From an uncultured Verrucomicrobiota bacterium (GTDB lineage: Bacteria; Verrucomicrobiota; Verrucomicrobiia; Limisphaerales; UBA1412), in the NCBI GenBank assembly GCA_944389455.1, contig CALXMK010000002.1, forward strand, positions 1-64,000: a DNA stretch of 64,000 nucleotides. Direction: 5' to 3'. Under the pieces are notes generated by a model that was given only the letters and a program-made list of their open reading frames with translations, did no database searches and was not told the DNA's origin. A program made the position numbers and the translations under genes. Position 1 is the stretch's first letter; each line of letters begins with the position of its first letter. Below, piece by piece: positions 53,604-63,600 of this stretch.

Positions 53604-54227
53604 ATGGAGATGGAATTGATAAGAGCAGATTTTATCTCAATGGTGATGGTGCTTATAGCTATTGGGATTAGTTTTATTGCAGATAGACTTCAGAAAGCTG
53701 CTCTTGCTAAAAAAGAAAAAAAGAATCGTGAGGAAGTATTGCCTGAGTCAGGAGAGTCTTCAGAGAATAAGATTGAGTTTTCATCTTCTGAGAAGTTAAT
53801 AGAGAATTTTTTTCAGGGAATATTTGTTCCAGATAAAGATGACTCAAAGACGGATTTTGTTTGTTCAACTATCCATGGAGACAAAGAAAAAGATGAATTG
53901 GCAGATATTGATTTACCTTTAGTTTCTATATTAGAACAAGAGGAGAAAAATAAAACTCTCGATGAGAAAACCTCCTCTTTTGAGCAAGGAGAACAAAATA
54001 AAAGTGATAATATTGATTTTCAGTCAAAGGAAAGCAAAGGGGAAATTTCTGCTAATTACGCTCTTTTGAGCAATTCTATGGAATCAAATTCGAATCTTTC
54101 TCTGCAAACATTGAGCAATAGATTAGGATCCACTGAGGAATTGCGTCAGGCAATTTTGCTTTCTACGATTTTGGGACCTCCAAAAGGAATTCTTTCTTAT
54201 AAAGATCAAGATTCGCTTAGATACTAG
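53604..54227 (+). CDS. Membrane-anchored protein with C-terminal ILGPP motif
   Basis: 207 residues of unknown function. One transmembrane helix (about residues 10-26) is followed by a charged, Glu/Lys/Ser-rich linker of low complexity. The C-terminal motif is ELRQAILLSTILGPPKGI. I recall similar tails (ILGPP plus a basic residue) in short membrane proteins of planctomycetes and verrucomicrobia, with no assigned role. It lies directly after floA and before the chitinase, on the same strand. A FloA-raft partner is a reasonable guess only. Confidence 0.7.
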   Translation: MEMELIRADFISMVMVLIAIGISFIADRLQKAALAKKEKKNREEVLPESGESSENKIEFSSSEKLIENFFQGIFVPDKDDSKTDFVCSTIHGDKEKDELADIDLPLVSILEQEEKNKTLDEKTSSFEQGEQNKSDNIDFQSKESKGEISANYALLSNSMESNSNLSLQTLSNRLGSTEELRQAILLSTILGPPKGILSYKDQDSLRY

Positions 54228-54264
54228 AAGCAACATTCAAACTAAGGAAAAGGAATATTCTAAA

Positions 54265-56385
54265 ATGATATTTAGAATAGGTGTTTATTTTTTGTTGTCT
54301 ATCATAGGATTTATTTATTCCATAGGTGTATACGCAAATTGGAATTTATATCCGGATTCTTGTGTAGGAAGAGGGTTTTGGATAAAGAAGGTTGTTAAAG
54401 CCAATTTAGACAGTGATGACGAAGAAGAAACTGCAATTCTTCTAGGAAGAGATGTAGGTCATTATCCATATTTTGATTTGTTTAAGTATTATTATGTGAT
54501 TGCAGATCAGACAAAGCAGGAGGTTCTTTTTACTTCTAAGAAGTTTCTTTCTGATAGAATGAATTTGTTAGGATATTGTAGCAATGATCCCAATATGCTT
54601 TATGCTATAGAGTATGCTGGTTATCAGACACTTCTTTTGAGAGGATCAGAGGAGGCTGCAAGGGGGAAAGTTACGCAAGAAATTCCGGTAGATTTTCCTG
54701 ATAAGGATAAAATTCATCTTCGAAGATTGGATATGCCTGATTGTAATATTTGTAGTGATGGCTCTAAAAAAGAACAATCTGTTAGAGTTGCTTTGATTAC
54801 TCAGTCTCATAGTTATGATAAGAATCAATTTCATCATCTAATGGATACTTTAGATGGAGTCTCATGGAAGGTGTATGAGACTCCATTTGCCTATAACCTC
54901 TTTGAGGAAAAGAATCGCAATAAGTATGACGTCCTTTTGTTCTATGATATGTGTCAAGAAATATCAAAAGAGGAAAAAAAGCTTCTGACGGAAACAATTA
55001 GAGAGGGAAAATCTGTGATGATATTGTCTCATGGATTTGCTAGTTTTAATCAGTGGAAAGAATTTGAAAGAATAGCGGGATCTAAGTATTTGTTATCGTC
55101 ACAAATAATTGGGGAGAAACAGCATGAATCTTCTTATCACGAAAGGGTGGATATTTCTCTTAATGTAAAAGATCGATTCCATTTTATTACACAAGGAATT
55201 AGCAATTTCGTTATTAATAATGAAGTTTATGGTCGGATGTGGCAATCGGATGAGATTCATCCTCTTGTGTCAACTTCTCATCCAGAGTGTGCTGCAAATG
55301 TTTTATATGCTCATCAATATGGGAAAGGGCGTGTGGTTGGTTTGATTTTGGATCATGGAAAAGGAGCATTTGAAAATGAGAATTATATTCGGATGTTCAA
55401 TCGTTCATTGCTTTGGTTAGGCAAACGAGATATTCCTCAAGATGTAGAGCCGGTTGTATTGGCTTATGTGACTTCTTGGACAAGTATTATGCCGGATCCT
55501 AAATGGGTTACTCATATCAATTATGCGTTTGGTCATGTAGCAGGGAGTTTTGATCGAGTCAGAGTTGATAATCCGGAGCGTCTTAAAAATATTGTTAAGT
55601 TAAAAGAAAGATATCCTGATTTGAAAGTGTTGCTTTCTATAGGAGGATGGGGAAGTGGGAATTTTAGTGAAATGGCTACCGTTTCAGCTAGGCGGAAGGC
55701 TTTTGCTATCGATTGTAGAAGAGTCATAGAAGAATTTAATTTAGACGGAATTGATATAGATTGGGAGTATCCGACTAGTAAGGCGGCAGGAATTTCAGCT
55801 TCTCCTGAGGATACAAAAAATTATACCTTTATGATGCGAGAGATTCGTAAGGAGATTGGTTCGGAGAAACTTTTAACAATAGCTACACAGGTAGGTGGAG
55901 GATATATTGATTTAGAAGAGATAGAACCGTTAGTTGATTTTGTTAATATTATGGCCTATGATATAGGGAATCCTCCTTATCATCATGCCCCGCTTTTCCG
56001 TTCAGATTCTGTAGGATGGATTTCTGTTGAAGAAGGGGTAAATCGACATATTGAAAAAGGAATTCCAGCTTGGAAGTTAGTTCTTGGAATCTCTTTTTAT
56101 GGACATGGGAGAGATGGAGTAAATCAGTATATTGATTATCGACAGATTCTTGAGTTAGGTGAGGAATATGTTGCTACATGGGATAATGAAGCAAAAGTTC
56201 CTTATTTAATCGATGAGGAAGAGAAATTTGTTTGTACGTTTGAGAATCCACGCTCTATTCAAATTAAATGTCGCTTTTTAAGAAATAAAGGCTTAAGGGG
56301 GGCAATGTATTGGGAATATAACGCAGACGATGAACAGGGAACTTTGAGAAAGACGGTTTATCAAGGTGTTTTGGGACAAGAATAG
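54265..56385 (+). CDS. Secreted ThuA-GH18 fusion (chitinase-like)
   Basis: 706 residues. A signal or anchor segment (1-24) is followed by an unassigned N-terminal part (to ~170). Next is a ThuA-like glutamine-amidotransferase-fold domain (about 173-392; VRVALITQSHSYDKN, HFITQGISNFVINNEVYGR). The C-terminal domain is a complete GH18 domain (about 394-700). GH18 hallmarks are VLLSIGGWGSG, DGIDIDWE (catalytic Glu501), NIMAYDIG and GAMYWEYNADD. It should cleave chitin or N-acetylglucosamine polymers outside the cytoplasm. AAGGAAAAGGA is a strong ribosome site. The ThuA fusion is unusual. Confidence 0.88.
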   Translation: MIFRIGVYFLLSIIGFIYSIGVYANWNLYPDSCVGRGFWIKKVVKANLDSDDEEETAILLGRDVGHYPYFDLFKYYYVIADQTKQEVLFTSKKFLSDRMNLLGYCSNDPNMLYAIEYAGYQTLLLRGSEEAARGKVTQEIPVDFPDKDKIHLRRLDMPDCNICSDGSKKEQSVRVALITQSHSYDKNQFHHLMDTLDGVSWKVYETPFAYNLFEEKNRNKYDVLLFYDMCQEISKEEKKLLTETIREGKSVMILSHGFASFNQWKEFERIAGSKYLLSSQIIGEKQHESSYHERVDISLNVKDRFHFITQGISNFVINNEVYGRMWQSDEIHPLVSTSHPECAANVLYAHQYGKGRVVGLILDHGKGAFENENYIRMFNRSLLWLGKRDIPQDVEPVVLAYVTSWTSIMPDPKWVTHINYAFGHVAGSFDRVRVDNPERLKNIVKLKERYPDLKVLLSIGGWGSGNFSEMATVSARRKAFAIDCRRVIEEFNLDGIDIDWEYPTSKAAGISASPEDTKNYTFMMREIRKEIGSEKLLTIATQVGGGYIDLEEIEPLVDFVNIMAYDIGNPPYHHAPLFRSDSVGWISVEEGVNRHIEKGIPAWKLVLGISFYGHGRDGVNQYIDYRQILELGEEYVATWDNEAKVPYLIDEEEKFVCTFENPRSIQIKCRFLRNKGLRGAMYWEYNADDEQGTLRKTVYQGVLGQE

Positions 56386-56408
56386 GTAAGATAATTTTAA
56401 AAGCAAAG

Positions 56409-56438
56409 AAAGGCGGGATGAAAATTTCCCGCCTTTTT
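56409..56438. terminator. Terminator between the GH18 gene and the macroglobulin operon
   Basis: 10-bp perfect stem AAAGGCGGGA / TCCCGCCTTT with an 8-base loop and T5 on the plus strand, 24 bases after the GH18 stop and 22 bases beyond the end of the convergent minus-strand operon. Confidence 0.85.
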
Positions 56439-56459
56439 CAGTGAAGATTAAGATTGATT

Positions 56460-57626
56460 TTAGTCGATATTAAACTCAAATTGATTATATTCTGCGAGAT
56501 CCCATGCTAGGTGCCTTGTGGAAGGGGAGATTGCAAAAAGAGGAGAGAATGTTTTGACTGAGACTTTAGTAAATTCAGGAGAGAACTCTAAGATTCTTAT
56601 CCAGCCATCACCTCCATTGCCATGCCAACCTCCACCAAGTGTCTGGGCGTCGAAAAGCATTTGAGAAACAGTTTTGCCGGCTTGATTTTTATCTTGGCGG
56701 AAACCGACATTTTGTCTCGGATTATCAGTTCCAGCGATATGTCCGCAAATAACCATACGAATATTGGATGAAGGATAAATCAGTTTTTCCCATATAGCTT
56801 CACCATAGTTGGCATCTTTTACTTTATATCCTTCTTTTTTGATTCGTTTTTGCCCGTTAGCCAAACTGTTCAGATAGCTATGAGTTAGGAGAATAACAAA
56901 GTGGTTTTGATATTCTTGTCTGCTAGTAAGTTCTTTTGCCCAAGCCAATACTGGGTCAGAAGGGGCAAATTCCAAAGAGAGTACTAAAATATCTTTTCCC
57001 TGAGGAGCTTTAAAAGCATAAGCGGCGTTTTCTAAAGTTCTTACCCCATCACGATTTTTACAGCATTCAACTAGAATATTTGTCCATGCTGAATTCCTAT
57101 CTTTGGGGAAATAGGTAGGGAATTGAGTGCTTCTATTTTCAGCACTGTGTACTCCGTAATCATGATTTCCTGTACAGACGACGTAAGGAAGTTTTCCATC
57201 CAATCGTGAAAATGCCCCAGAAATAGCCCCCCATTGCTGAGCACTGGATTGATCCACATGTGATTTATTTTTCTCTGTTAAATCTTCTGGCTGAATTCCA
57301 TTTTGTTCAACCAGGTCTCCTGTATGAAGAGCTGTTAAGATATTTAGCTTCTTAATATTTTCTGCAATCCATGCTGTAATGAGATTACATATTCCTTGAT
57401 TTCTGCCAAATTTAACATAACTTTGAGTGTCAGGAATGATAATAAAAGAGAATGATTCCGGATTAGATAATGAGGGTGCAATATATTCAGCCGGTGAATT
57501 TGAATTGTCAGCAATAGCCTTCAATCCAGAACCGGAAAGCCATGTGCCAGCAAGAGCTGTGGTCAAAAGACTTTTACTTAGGAAATCTCGGCGAGAATAT
57601 CCATTAGAATTCAGTTTATTATTCAT
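56460..57626 (-). CDS. Tat-exported calcineurin-like phosphoesterase
   Basis: 388 residues from the ATG at 57626, which gives a twin-arginine signal (GYSRRDFLSK, hydrophobic to about residue 35). Metal-binding blocks are IPDTQSY (DxQ variant), LHTGDLVE, CTGNHDYG, LLTHSYL and VICGHIAG. It hydrolyses phosphomono- or diesters in the periplasm; the substrate is unknown. Last gene of a tight minus-strand operon with an FAD oxidoreductase, thioesterase, isomerase and alpha-2-macroglobulin. Confidence 0.85.
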   Translation of the reverse strand: MNNKLNSNGYSRRDFLSKSLLTTALAGTWLSGSGLKAIADNSNSPAEYIAPSLSNPESFSFIIIPDTQSYVKFGRNQGICNLITAWIAENIKKLNILTALHTGDLVEQNGIQPEDLTEKNKSHVDQSSAQQWGAISGAFSRLDGKLPYVVCTGNHDYGVHSAENRSTQFPTYFPKDRNSAWTNILVECCKNRDGVRTLENAAYAFKAPQGKDILVLSLEFAPSDPVLAWAKELTSRQEYQNHFVILLTHSYLNSLANGQKRIKKEGYKVKDANYGEAIWEKLIYPSSNIRMVICGHIAGTDNPRQNVGFRQDKNQAGKTVSQMLFDAQTLGGGWHGNGGDGWIRILEFSPEFTKVSVKTFSPLFAISPSTRHLAWDLAEYNQFEFNID

Positions 57627-57648
57627 AATATTTTGCTTTAAATAATAA

Positions 57649-59343
57649 TTAATTTTTAATTTCAAGGATTTGTTTATCTTTTAAGAGCTTTTCTCTCAAA
57701 AGATTATAATCTATATCTTGAACATTCTTTTCAGTACGAATGGCGATGGAAGCTGCGGTGGCAGCCGAATGACCTAAAATCATGAATACAGGTTCCATTC
57801 GGATGGACCCATAAGCGATATGAGATGCTGAACAGGCAACGGGTACTAATAAGTTAATGCAATCAGCTCTTTTAGGAGTAATAGCCCCGTAAGCAATCTT
57901 GTAGGGATTTTTTAAATGGACTTGAACGTCTCCTTCGTTTTGGACATACCCTTCATCTGTAACGTAACGAAAGGTGTTATGAGAATCAAGGGTATAGGAT
58001 CCCATGCCAATAGGTTTAGGGGTTTCTCTAGTGCCTTGGCAATTAGCTTGTGTCATAACGTAATCTCCAATCATGCGGCGGGCTTCGCGAATATAGAGAT
58101 AGAAAGGCCAATTATCATTGTCGGTGAATTCATCTTTAGCCAATCCCCATTTTTGCCATTTTTTGCGAGTAGATTCAGGAACTCGTGGATCATTTTGAAG
58201 GAAATAGAGTAATCCCAGTTGATATTGTTTATGTTCTTCAAAAATTTTAGCTCTTTCATCATAGTCAGCTTCCGGATAATTATAATTCATTCCAATATAA
58301 TCCAAGCTAAATGGGCCATGATTATTGGAGTCTGTTTTAAAGTTGGGCATTTGAGAAGTGGTCATGCAGGGAAGAGGTTCCCCGGCTTCAAAGCTGCGTG
58401 CTAATAATTCATAGTTTTCCGGATTATAATTAGCCGGTTTTGTGATAGGTCTCAAATTAGGCTGATGATCTGTCAAACACATACGGAAACAGTAGGATTG
58501 AACCTTTTTGTCAGATTGTCCTTCCGGTGTTAGTTTTTCATCGCTGATATACTTGATTAAACCGCTAGAAGGCTCTCCTGGCGTTTTATAAGGGGAGATT
58601 TTCTTTTTAAAATGATGTCCATTATATTCTAATGTGGTGCGGCCGCCGTTATAATTTTCTCCATATTGAGAATTGGCTTCTCGTCCCACAAAATATTCGC
58701 AGCCGGCAGCAGCCATCAGGTCTCCTTCAAAAGTGCAGTCAATGAAAATTTTGCCTGTAAATGTTTTTCCACTTAATGTTTCTATAGAGATAATCTTATT
58801 TTTATCTTTTGTAATACCATTATTCCGATTGAGTAATTCTCCACGAAGAGTTTCTACATTATATTCTTCAAGCCAGTTGTCATAGACACGTTCAGCCACT
58901 TTAGGTTCAAAAACCCATTGAGTTTGATTTTCGTTATTGATTGCTTTTGTCCCTTGTCCAGAGGCTTTAAATTGGTCTGATTTTTGAAAATTCCATGAAG
59001 ATTCTTTTTGATATTCCAGCCAGATACGATGATAAAATTCTTTAGACATTCCCCCGATAGTATAGGCTTTGCCGGAGTCCGTAAATCCTAATCCAGCAGA
59101 GGTCATAGCTCCAAGATGTTTGCCTGGAGCAATTAGGATAACACTCTGCCCTTCTTTCTTGGCTTGAATTGCACTAATTACAGCTGCGGATGTGTCTCCA
59201 TAAATAATGATATCCGCATTGTAGTTTTCAGCAGAATATCCGTTTAGACAGGTTCCGATCAGTAGTGAAGCGATCAGAAGCTGAGTTGGTGTTTTTATGA
59301 GGTTATTTTTAATTAAAGAGGGGATTTTGTTTATATTTTTCAT
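57649..59343 (-). CDS. Secreted FAD-dependent oxidoreductase
   Basis: 564 residues with an N-terminal signal peptide (hydrophobic stretch ending LIGTCLNGYSA). The FAD_oxidored-type dinucleotide fold begins IIIYGDTSAAVISAIQAKK, with Asp in place of a usual Gly, followed by PGKHLGAMTSAGLGFTD. The C-terminal block GHSAATAASIAI is typical. Relatives occur in polysaccharide-use loci of this group, but their substrates are mostly unknown. It lies 24 bases after the thioesterase gene. Confidence 0.82.
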   Translation of the reverse strand: MKNINKIPSLIKNNLIKTPTQLLIASLLIGTCLNGYSAENYNADIIIYGDTSAAVISAIQAKKEGQSVILIAPGKHLGAMTSAGLGFTDSGKAYTIGGMSKEFYHRIWLEYQKESSWNFQKSDQFKASGQGTKAINNENQTQWVFEPKVAERVYDNWLEEYNVETLRGELLNRNNGITKDKNKIISIETLSGKTFTGKIFIDCTFEGDLMAAAGCEYFVGREANSQYGENYNGGRTTLEYNGHHFKKKISPYKTPGEPSSGLIKYISDEKLTPEGQSDKKVQSYCFRMCLTDHQPNLRPITKPANYNPENYELLARSFEAGEPLPCMTTSQMPNFKTDSNNHGPFSLDYIGMNYNYPEADYDERAKIFEEHKQYQLGLLYFLQNDPRVPESTRKKWQKWGLAKDEFTDNDNWPFYLYIREARRMIGDYVMTQANCQGTRETPKPIGMGSYTLDSHNTFRYVTDEGYVQNEGDVQVHLKNPYKIAYGAITPKRADCINLLVPVACSASHIAYGSIRMEPVFMILGHSAATAASIAIRTEKNVQDIDYNLLREKLLKDKQILEIKN

Positions 59344-59367
59344 GGTTAAAATATTCTAGGATTGAAT

Positions 59368-59796
59368 CTATGAGGTTGATTTAAATTCTTTAAGCCGATT
59401 GGTTACACGTGAACTGGAGATTAATTGTCCCGTATTTAGTATGTATATATTTACATCCCAGATATGAATAGTATTGGTTTTGTGGAAGAGAGATGCTTTA
59501 GCTACAACTGTTTCCCCTAAAGGGGCTGGAGAAATATGGGTACCATTCACGTGAATGCCCCAAGGAAATTTTTCTCCATTAACCATATAATAGGAACCAC
59601 AGCCTGCGGCGGTTTCAGCCAAAGCCAAAGAAGCACCCCCATGAAGAACCTTTATCGGTTGACAATTTACTTCAGTTACGGGCATCGTCATCTCAATGTA
59701 TCCATCTTTGACGCAAGTGCAGACGATACCCAAAGTCGAAATTAGCGATTCTTTATGGAATCGATTAATTTGCTCTATTGAAACGGAATCAGACAT
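59368..59796 (-). CDS. PaaI-type hotdog thioesterase
   Basis: 142 residues, hotdog fold. The catalytic-helix block is LHGGASLALAETAAGCGSYY. The chain also carries a VNGTHISPAPLGETV segment, as in PaaI / phenylacetyl-CoA thioesterase relatives. No signal peptide, so it is cytoplasmic, unlike its neighbours. Five bases follow the isomerase stop. It may be an acyl-CoA or menaquinone-pathway thioesterase; not decided. Confidence 0.82.
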   Translation of the reverse strand: MSDSVSIEQINRFHKESLISTLGIVCTCVKDGYIEMTMPVTEVNCQPIKVLHGGASLALAETAAGCGSYYMVNGEKFPWGIHVNGTHISPAPLGETVVAKASLFHKTNTIHIWDVNIYILNTGQLISSSRVTNRLKEFKSTS

Positions 59797-59801
59797 TTAT
59801 A

Positions 59802-60629
59802 TTAGCTTAAAATTCCGTTAAAATATCCAATAGTTTCGGCAAGGCCGGGTAAAACATCGCTCATATCTTTTTCATATTCAATACTGGCAATTCCATTGTA
59901 GTTGAGTTGGATAAGTAAACTGAAAAATTTGTTGAAATCAATAATGCCACGACCTCCTTCCACACAATGACCGGAGCGGTTGTTTTTATTTACGTCTTTT
60001 AAATGAATATCATAGATTCGAGTATGATATTTTTCAAAGTCACTTAACAGATCGTGTCCCATACGAACCGTATGTCCAATGTCATAGCAGATACCAATTC
60101 TGGAATCTAAATTTTCCACATGAGCAATGACATCAGCTGCATCTGGATAGACCTTGATGTCTGGCCCATGAATATGGATAGCGACTTTAAAATCGTATTC
60201 TTTGACTTTCTCTTCTACAAGAGGAAGCAGATGGTAATCTGGAACTGCGATGATCAGTTTAACCCCTACTTTTTGGGCGTAAGAGAAGGCATCAATTACC
60301 GCTTCCTCACTTTTCATATAGATAGGGCCTACAGTGTAGGGAATGATGTTTTTATTTTTAAATTTGCTAAGGACTTCAGCTATTTTTTCATCGTTGGCAT
60401 TAATGGGGAGATGGAAGTCTTTTAATGACATATAGCGAATATTGAGTCTATCCATCATTTTTAAAGCATCGTCCAAGCTGTATTTATGAAAGGTAAATCC
60501 TGCACATCCAAATTTGATAGCCTGATTTTTCTTTTCATTGGTTGCGTTTAAAATAGCAGCACTTCCAGAGAACATAGTTCCCAATGCCACTGTACTAAAA
60601 GCACTTTTAATGAAATTACGTCTATTCAT
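59802..60629 (-). CDS. Tat-exported sugar-phosphate isomerase/epimerase-like TIM barrel
   Basis: 275 residues. A twin-arginine leader (MNRRNFIKSAF, hydrophobic to residue 25) precedes a xylose-isomerase-like barrel. Metal ligand candidates are in AIHIHGPD, CYDIGHTVRMG, DIHLKDV and IASIEYE. Export of such an enzyme is common in PVC and Bacteroidota secreted sugar-metabolising sets. Its start overlaps the end of the macroglobulin gene by 8 bases (translational coupling). Confidence 0.85.
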   Translation of the reverse strand: MNRRNFIKSAFSTVALGTMFSGSAAILNATNEKKNQAIKFGCAGFTFHKYSLDDALKMMDRLNIRYMSLKDFHLPINANDEKIAEVLSKFKNKNIIPYTVGPIYMKSEEAVIDAFSYAQKVGVKLIIAVPDYHLLPLVEEKVKEYDFKVAIHIHGPDIKVYPDAADVIAHVENLDSRIGICYDIGHTVRMGHDLLSDFEKYHTRIYDIHLKDVNKNNRSGHCVEGGRGIIDFNKFFSLLIQLNYNGIASIEYEKDMSDVLPGLAETIGYFNGILS

Positions 60630-63600
60630 GATTATTATCTGTTATTGTTTGGGTTTTGTCTATTATTTTAAGTAAAAATTCGTCGCTATTAGATTTTAAT
60701 TCAGGTACATACATGGCTTTAATCAGAGATGGAAGACCATGAAAATTCCCGGGAGTTTCTGCTTGAAGTTCATATCTCAATTCCCATATTCCCTCAGGTA
60801 ACTGATCTATAAAGAAAGCGATTTTTTGATCTCGCAATTCCTGGTAAAGATTATAGATGCGACCTGTATAATTCTTTTCGCCAGAGGATTTCCAAAGAGA
60901 TGTTGAAGAGTGATAAAAATACTCTTGATCAAGTTCAGTTTCTATCGTATTAATTCCGCGGGATGAAATTCCTTCTTTGCTTAATTCCCGAATGAAAATA
61001 GGGGTACCGCTTTTTGTCTGAGAGGATTCCAATCCGGCAGGTTTAAAGTCTTCGATAAGCAAATATTCATAATTGTTTTTGCTTTCAACTGTAAGCACTA
61101 CTTCTATTTTATCTCCGCTGTCTATGGTATCATTTTCTTTGAGTAAAACTTTCTGAACAGCAGGCCCCTGAAGAAGAGTAGGAATTTTCTCTAATCGGTA
61201 ATATTGTCTGCGGATGAATATTTCATTGCCATTTGCAGCAATGGGTTCTTCTTTACTGAAATATTTAGCTATAACAGAGAAGTAGAGTGGGGTGTTACCT
61301 GAAAGCTTAGTAATTTTGATTTTATTGGCTTGATTATATAAAAGATCATTTGAAATCCATATTTCACGTTTGTCTTTAGCTAAATCATCCAGCTTCAGTT
61401 TGCTGGAATCGACAGGATTCCCATTCATTTCAACTGAATATTCAATTTCTCCCAGATGTTCTTTAGTAAGCAGAAGAAAGTCGCATAAAGAGAGTAAGCA
61501 AATTGCTGTATCGCGAGTATTGTTCCATTGAGTTCCACGTCTGTTTTTAATTAGCCAATTTACTGTAGGTTGGATTAGTTCACTTTCAGGATCAGCCGCA
61601 ATTAGTGCAGAAAGAGTAAATGCTGTGGCTTCAATTCTATTTCCTGACCAGTGCCATGAAATCCCATCATTGCCCCAGTGAGTTGTTGGCAAGAGATTAT
61701 CCGAAATTATTTCTTTCGGCAAATTTTCACTTTGTAAAATAAGAGCAGTATCGGGAGATTGATCACGGATTACACCATTGGATAAATTTCGGATAAGAAT
61801 TTCAAGTTCTTGAGTTCTCTCCAACTTGACAGCAGATAGGGTTAATAAGGCTCTTGAATATGAATTTAGAAATTCACGTTTTTCATATAAATTGAGAAAA
61901 GCAGATATTCGATTTTCAGCTGATTTATTTTGATCAGCAACACAGAGTGCATGGAGTATCCATGCTTGAATATCATATTGATCACGGTAATTGACTAGAT
62001 TCTTATCCAGCCATTGAATTGCATTTGAAAGAGTATCTTTTTTAATTTCAATATCGGTATTTTGAGCCAGTGCAAGTCCCCAGACTACATACGCAGTCAT
62101 AAACGCATCTGAAGGAGAATCTTTCCACCATCCCCATGATCCGTCATCATGCTGATAATCATAGAGGTAATCCAACGATTTTTGGGTAATAATAGAGAGT
62201 TGATCGAGGGGTTTTTTTTCTCCGGATCGAGGAGTAGTAATACTAGAATCTTTGCCTTTGAAAAGGTAATTTTCAATTTCTTCTGGCTTTAGATTAAGTT
62301 GCGAGAGAGTCCTAGAAACGATAACAGCTGGTAAGAACCTGCTCATTGTTTGTTCTGTACATCCATAGGGGTAGTCTAATAGGTAAGGGATAGCATCCAA
62401 CATTGTCATAGCAAGACTTGGAGTTAGATGAATGGACAGCGAGGTAGATTGACGTTCCTCAGGAAGTTGGAGGGTTATAGTAGATTCTCCATCTTTGATC
62501 ATACCGGAAGTTATGATGCTTTTTTCTATTCCATGCTCATATACTGTATAGCTTTTTTCCATAGCATCAGTATATTTTTCAGAGATTGCGGCAGCTTTGA
62601 CTTTTACATTTCCGGCTTTGATAACTTTAACTTTCCATTCTACTTTATTTTCTCCTTTGGCAGGAATAGTAAGATCTTGAGCAGAAAGGTTATCAAACTG
62701 GAGGATATCTCCTGATTCGTATTCTAAATGTGCTTTGATAGTTAGAGGGGATTCTGTGGAATTGTTAACTAGAGCTGTTAGTAGTATTTCGTCCCCCACA
62801 GTGAGAAAACGGGGGCCTTGCAGTCGAATCATTAAAGGTTGAGAGACTTTAACATGGTGAGTTTGAATTCCAAATTGGTTCCCTTTGGTATTGGCTCGTG
62901 CCGTAAGACGCCATTCTGTAAGATTGTCAGGATATTTTACTTCTACTTCAGCATATCCCTCAGAATCGGTTTGTAAAAAAGGTTCCCAAAAGATAGTAGA
63001 GCTGAAATTATTTCTTAGAAGTGGTTCTGAGATATTTTCATTTAGTAAAGTTTCATTCATATTAGAATCTCTTTCAGCTTGTACTTGTTTAGAGAGTTCC
63101 ATTTCCATAGAGTCGTTAGCAACTCCTCTTCCTCTTGAAAGCATAGGAGCGGAATCTTTAACAGATGATCCTGCATATACTTTTCCCATAGCAGAAGAGT
63201 CATTAGAAAATACTATAGATTCAGATTCTTCTCGGATAGATTCTTCAGGTAGAGGAAGTTTTTCTTGTTCAAAAAATACCAAAGGTTTCCAAAGAGAGTG
63301 ATATGTTTGAATGGATCTATTATATGCGTATCTCTTTTTGAAGAAGAAAGCTCTAGGGTCTTCTGCATATTCTTGCTGAATATGATAAACTGATTCATCA
63401 CTTATTCCGAGCGCTAGTTCTGTTGATACAGGAAGTCCATTAGAATCGGTAGCTTTTATTCTGATTTTTCCAGATTCTCTAGGTTGGTAAGTAGAGGCAT
63501 CGGCTATAATTTCCAAATTTAAGAAGTTATCTAGTGGTGGAACTATAATTTCGGTTTGATGTTGGAAAAAGGTTTTATCTGATAACATATTGGCTGAAAA

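Noticed and set aside
62885-63301. 138-codon plus-strand ORF
   Set aside because: A Ser/Leu-rich mirror frame of the macroglobulin gene; no start signal and no motif.
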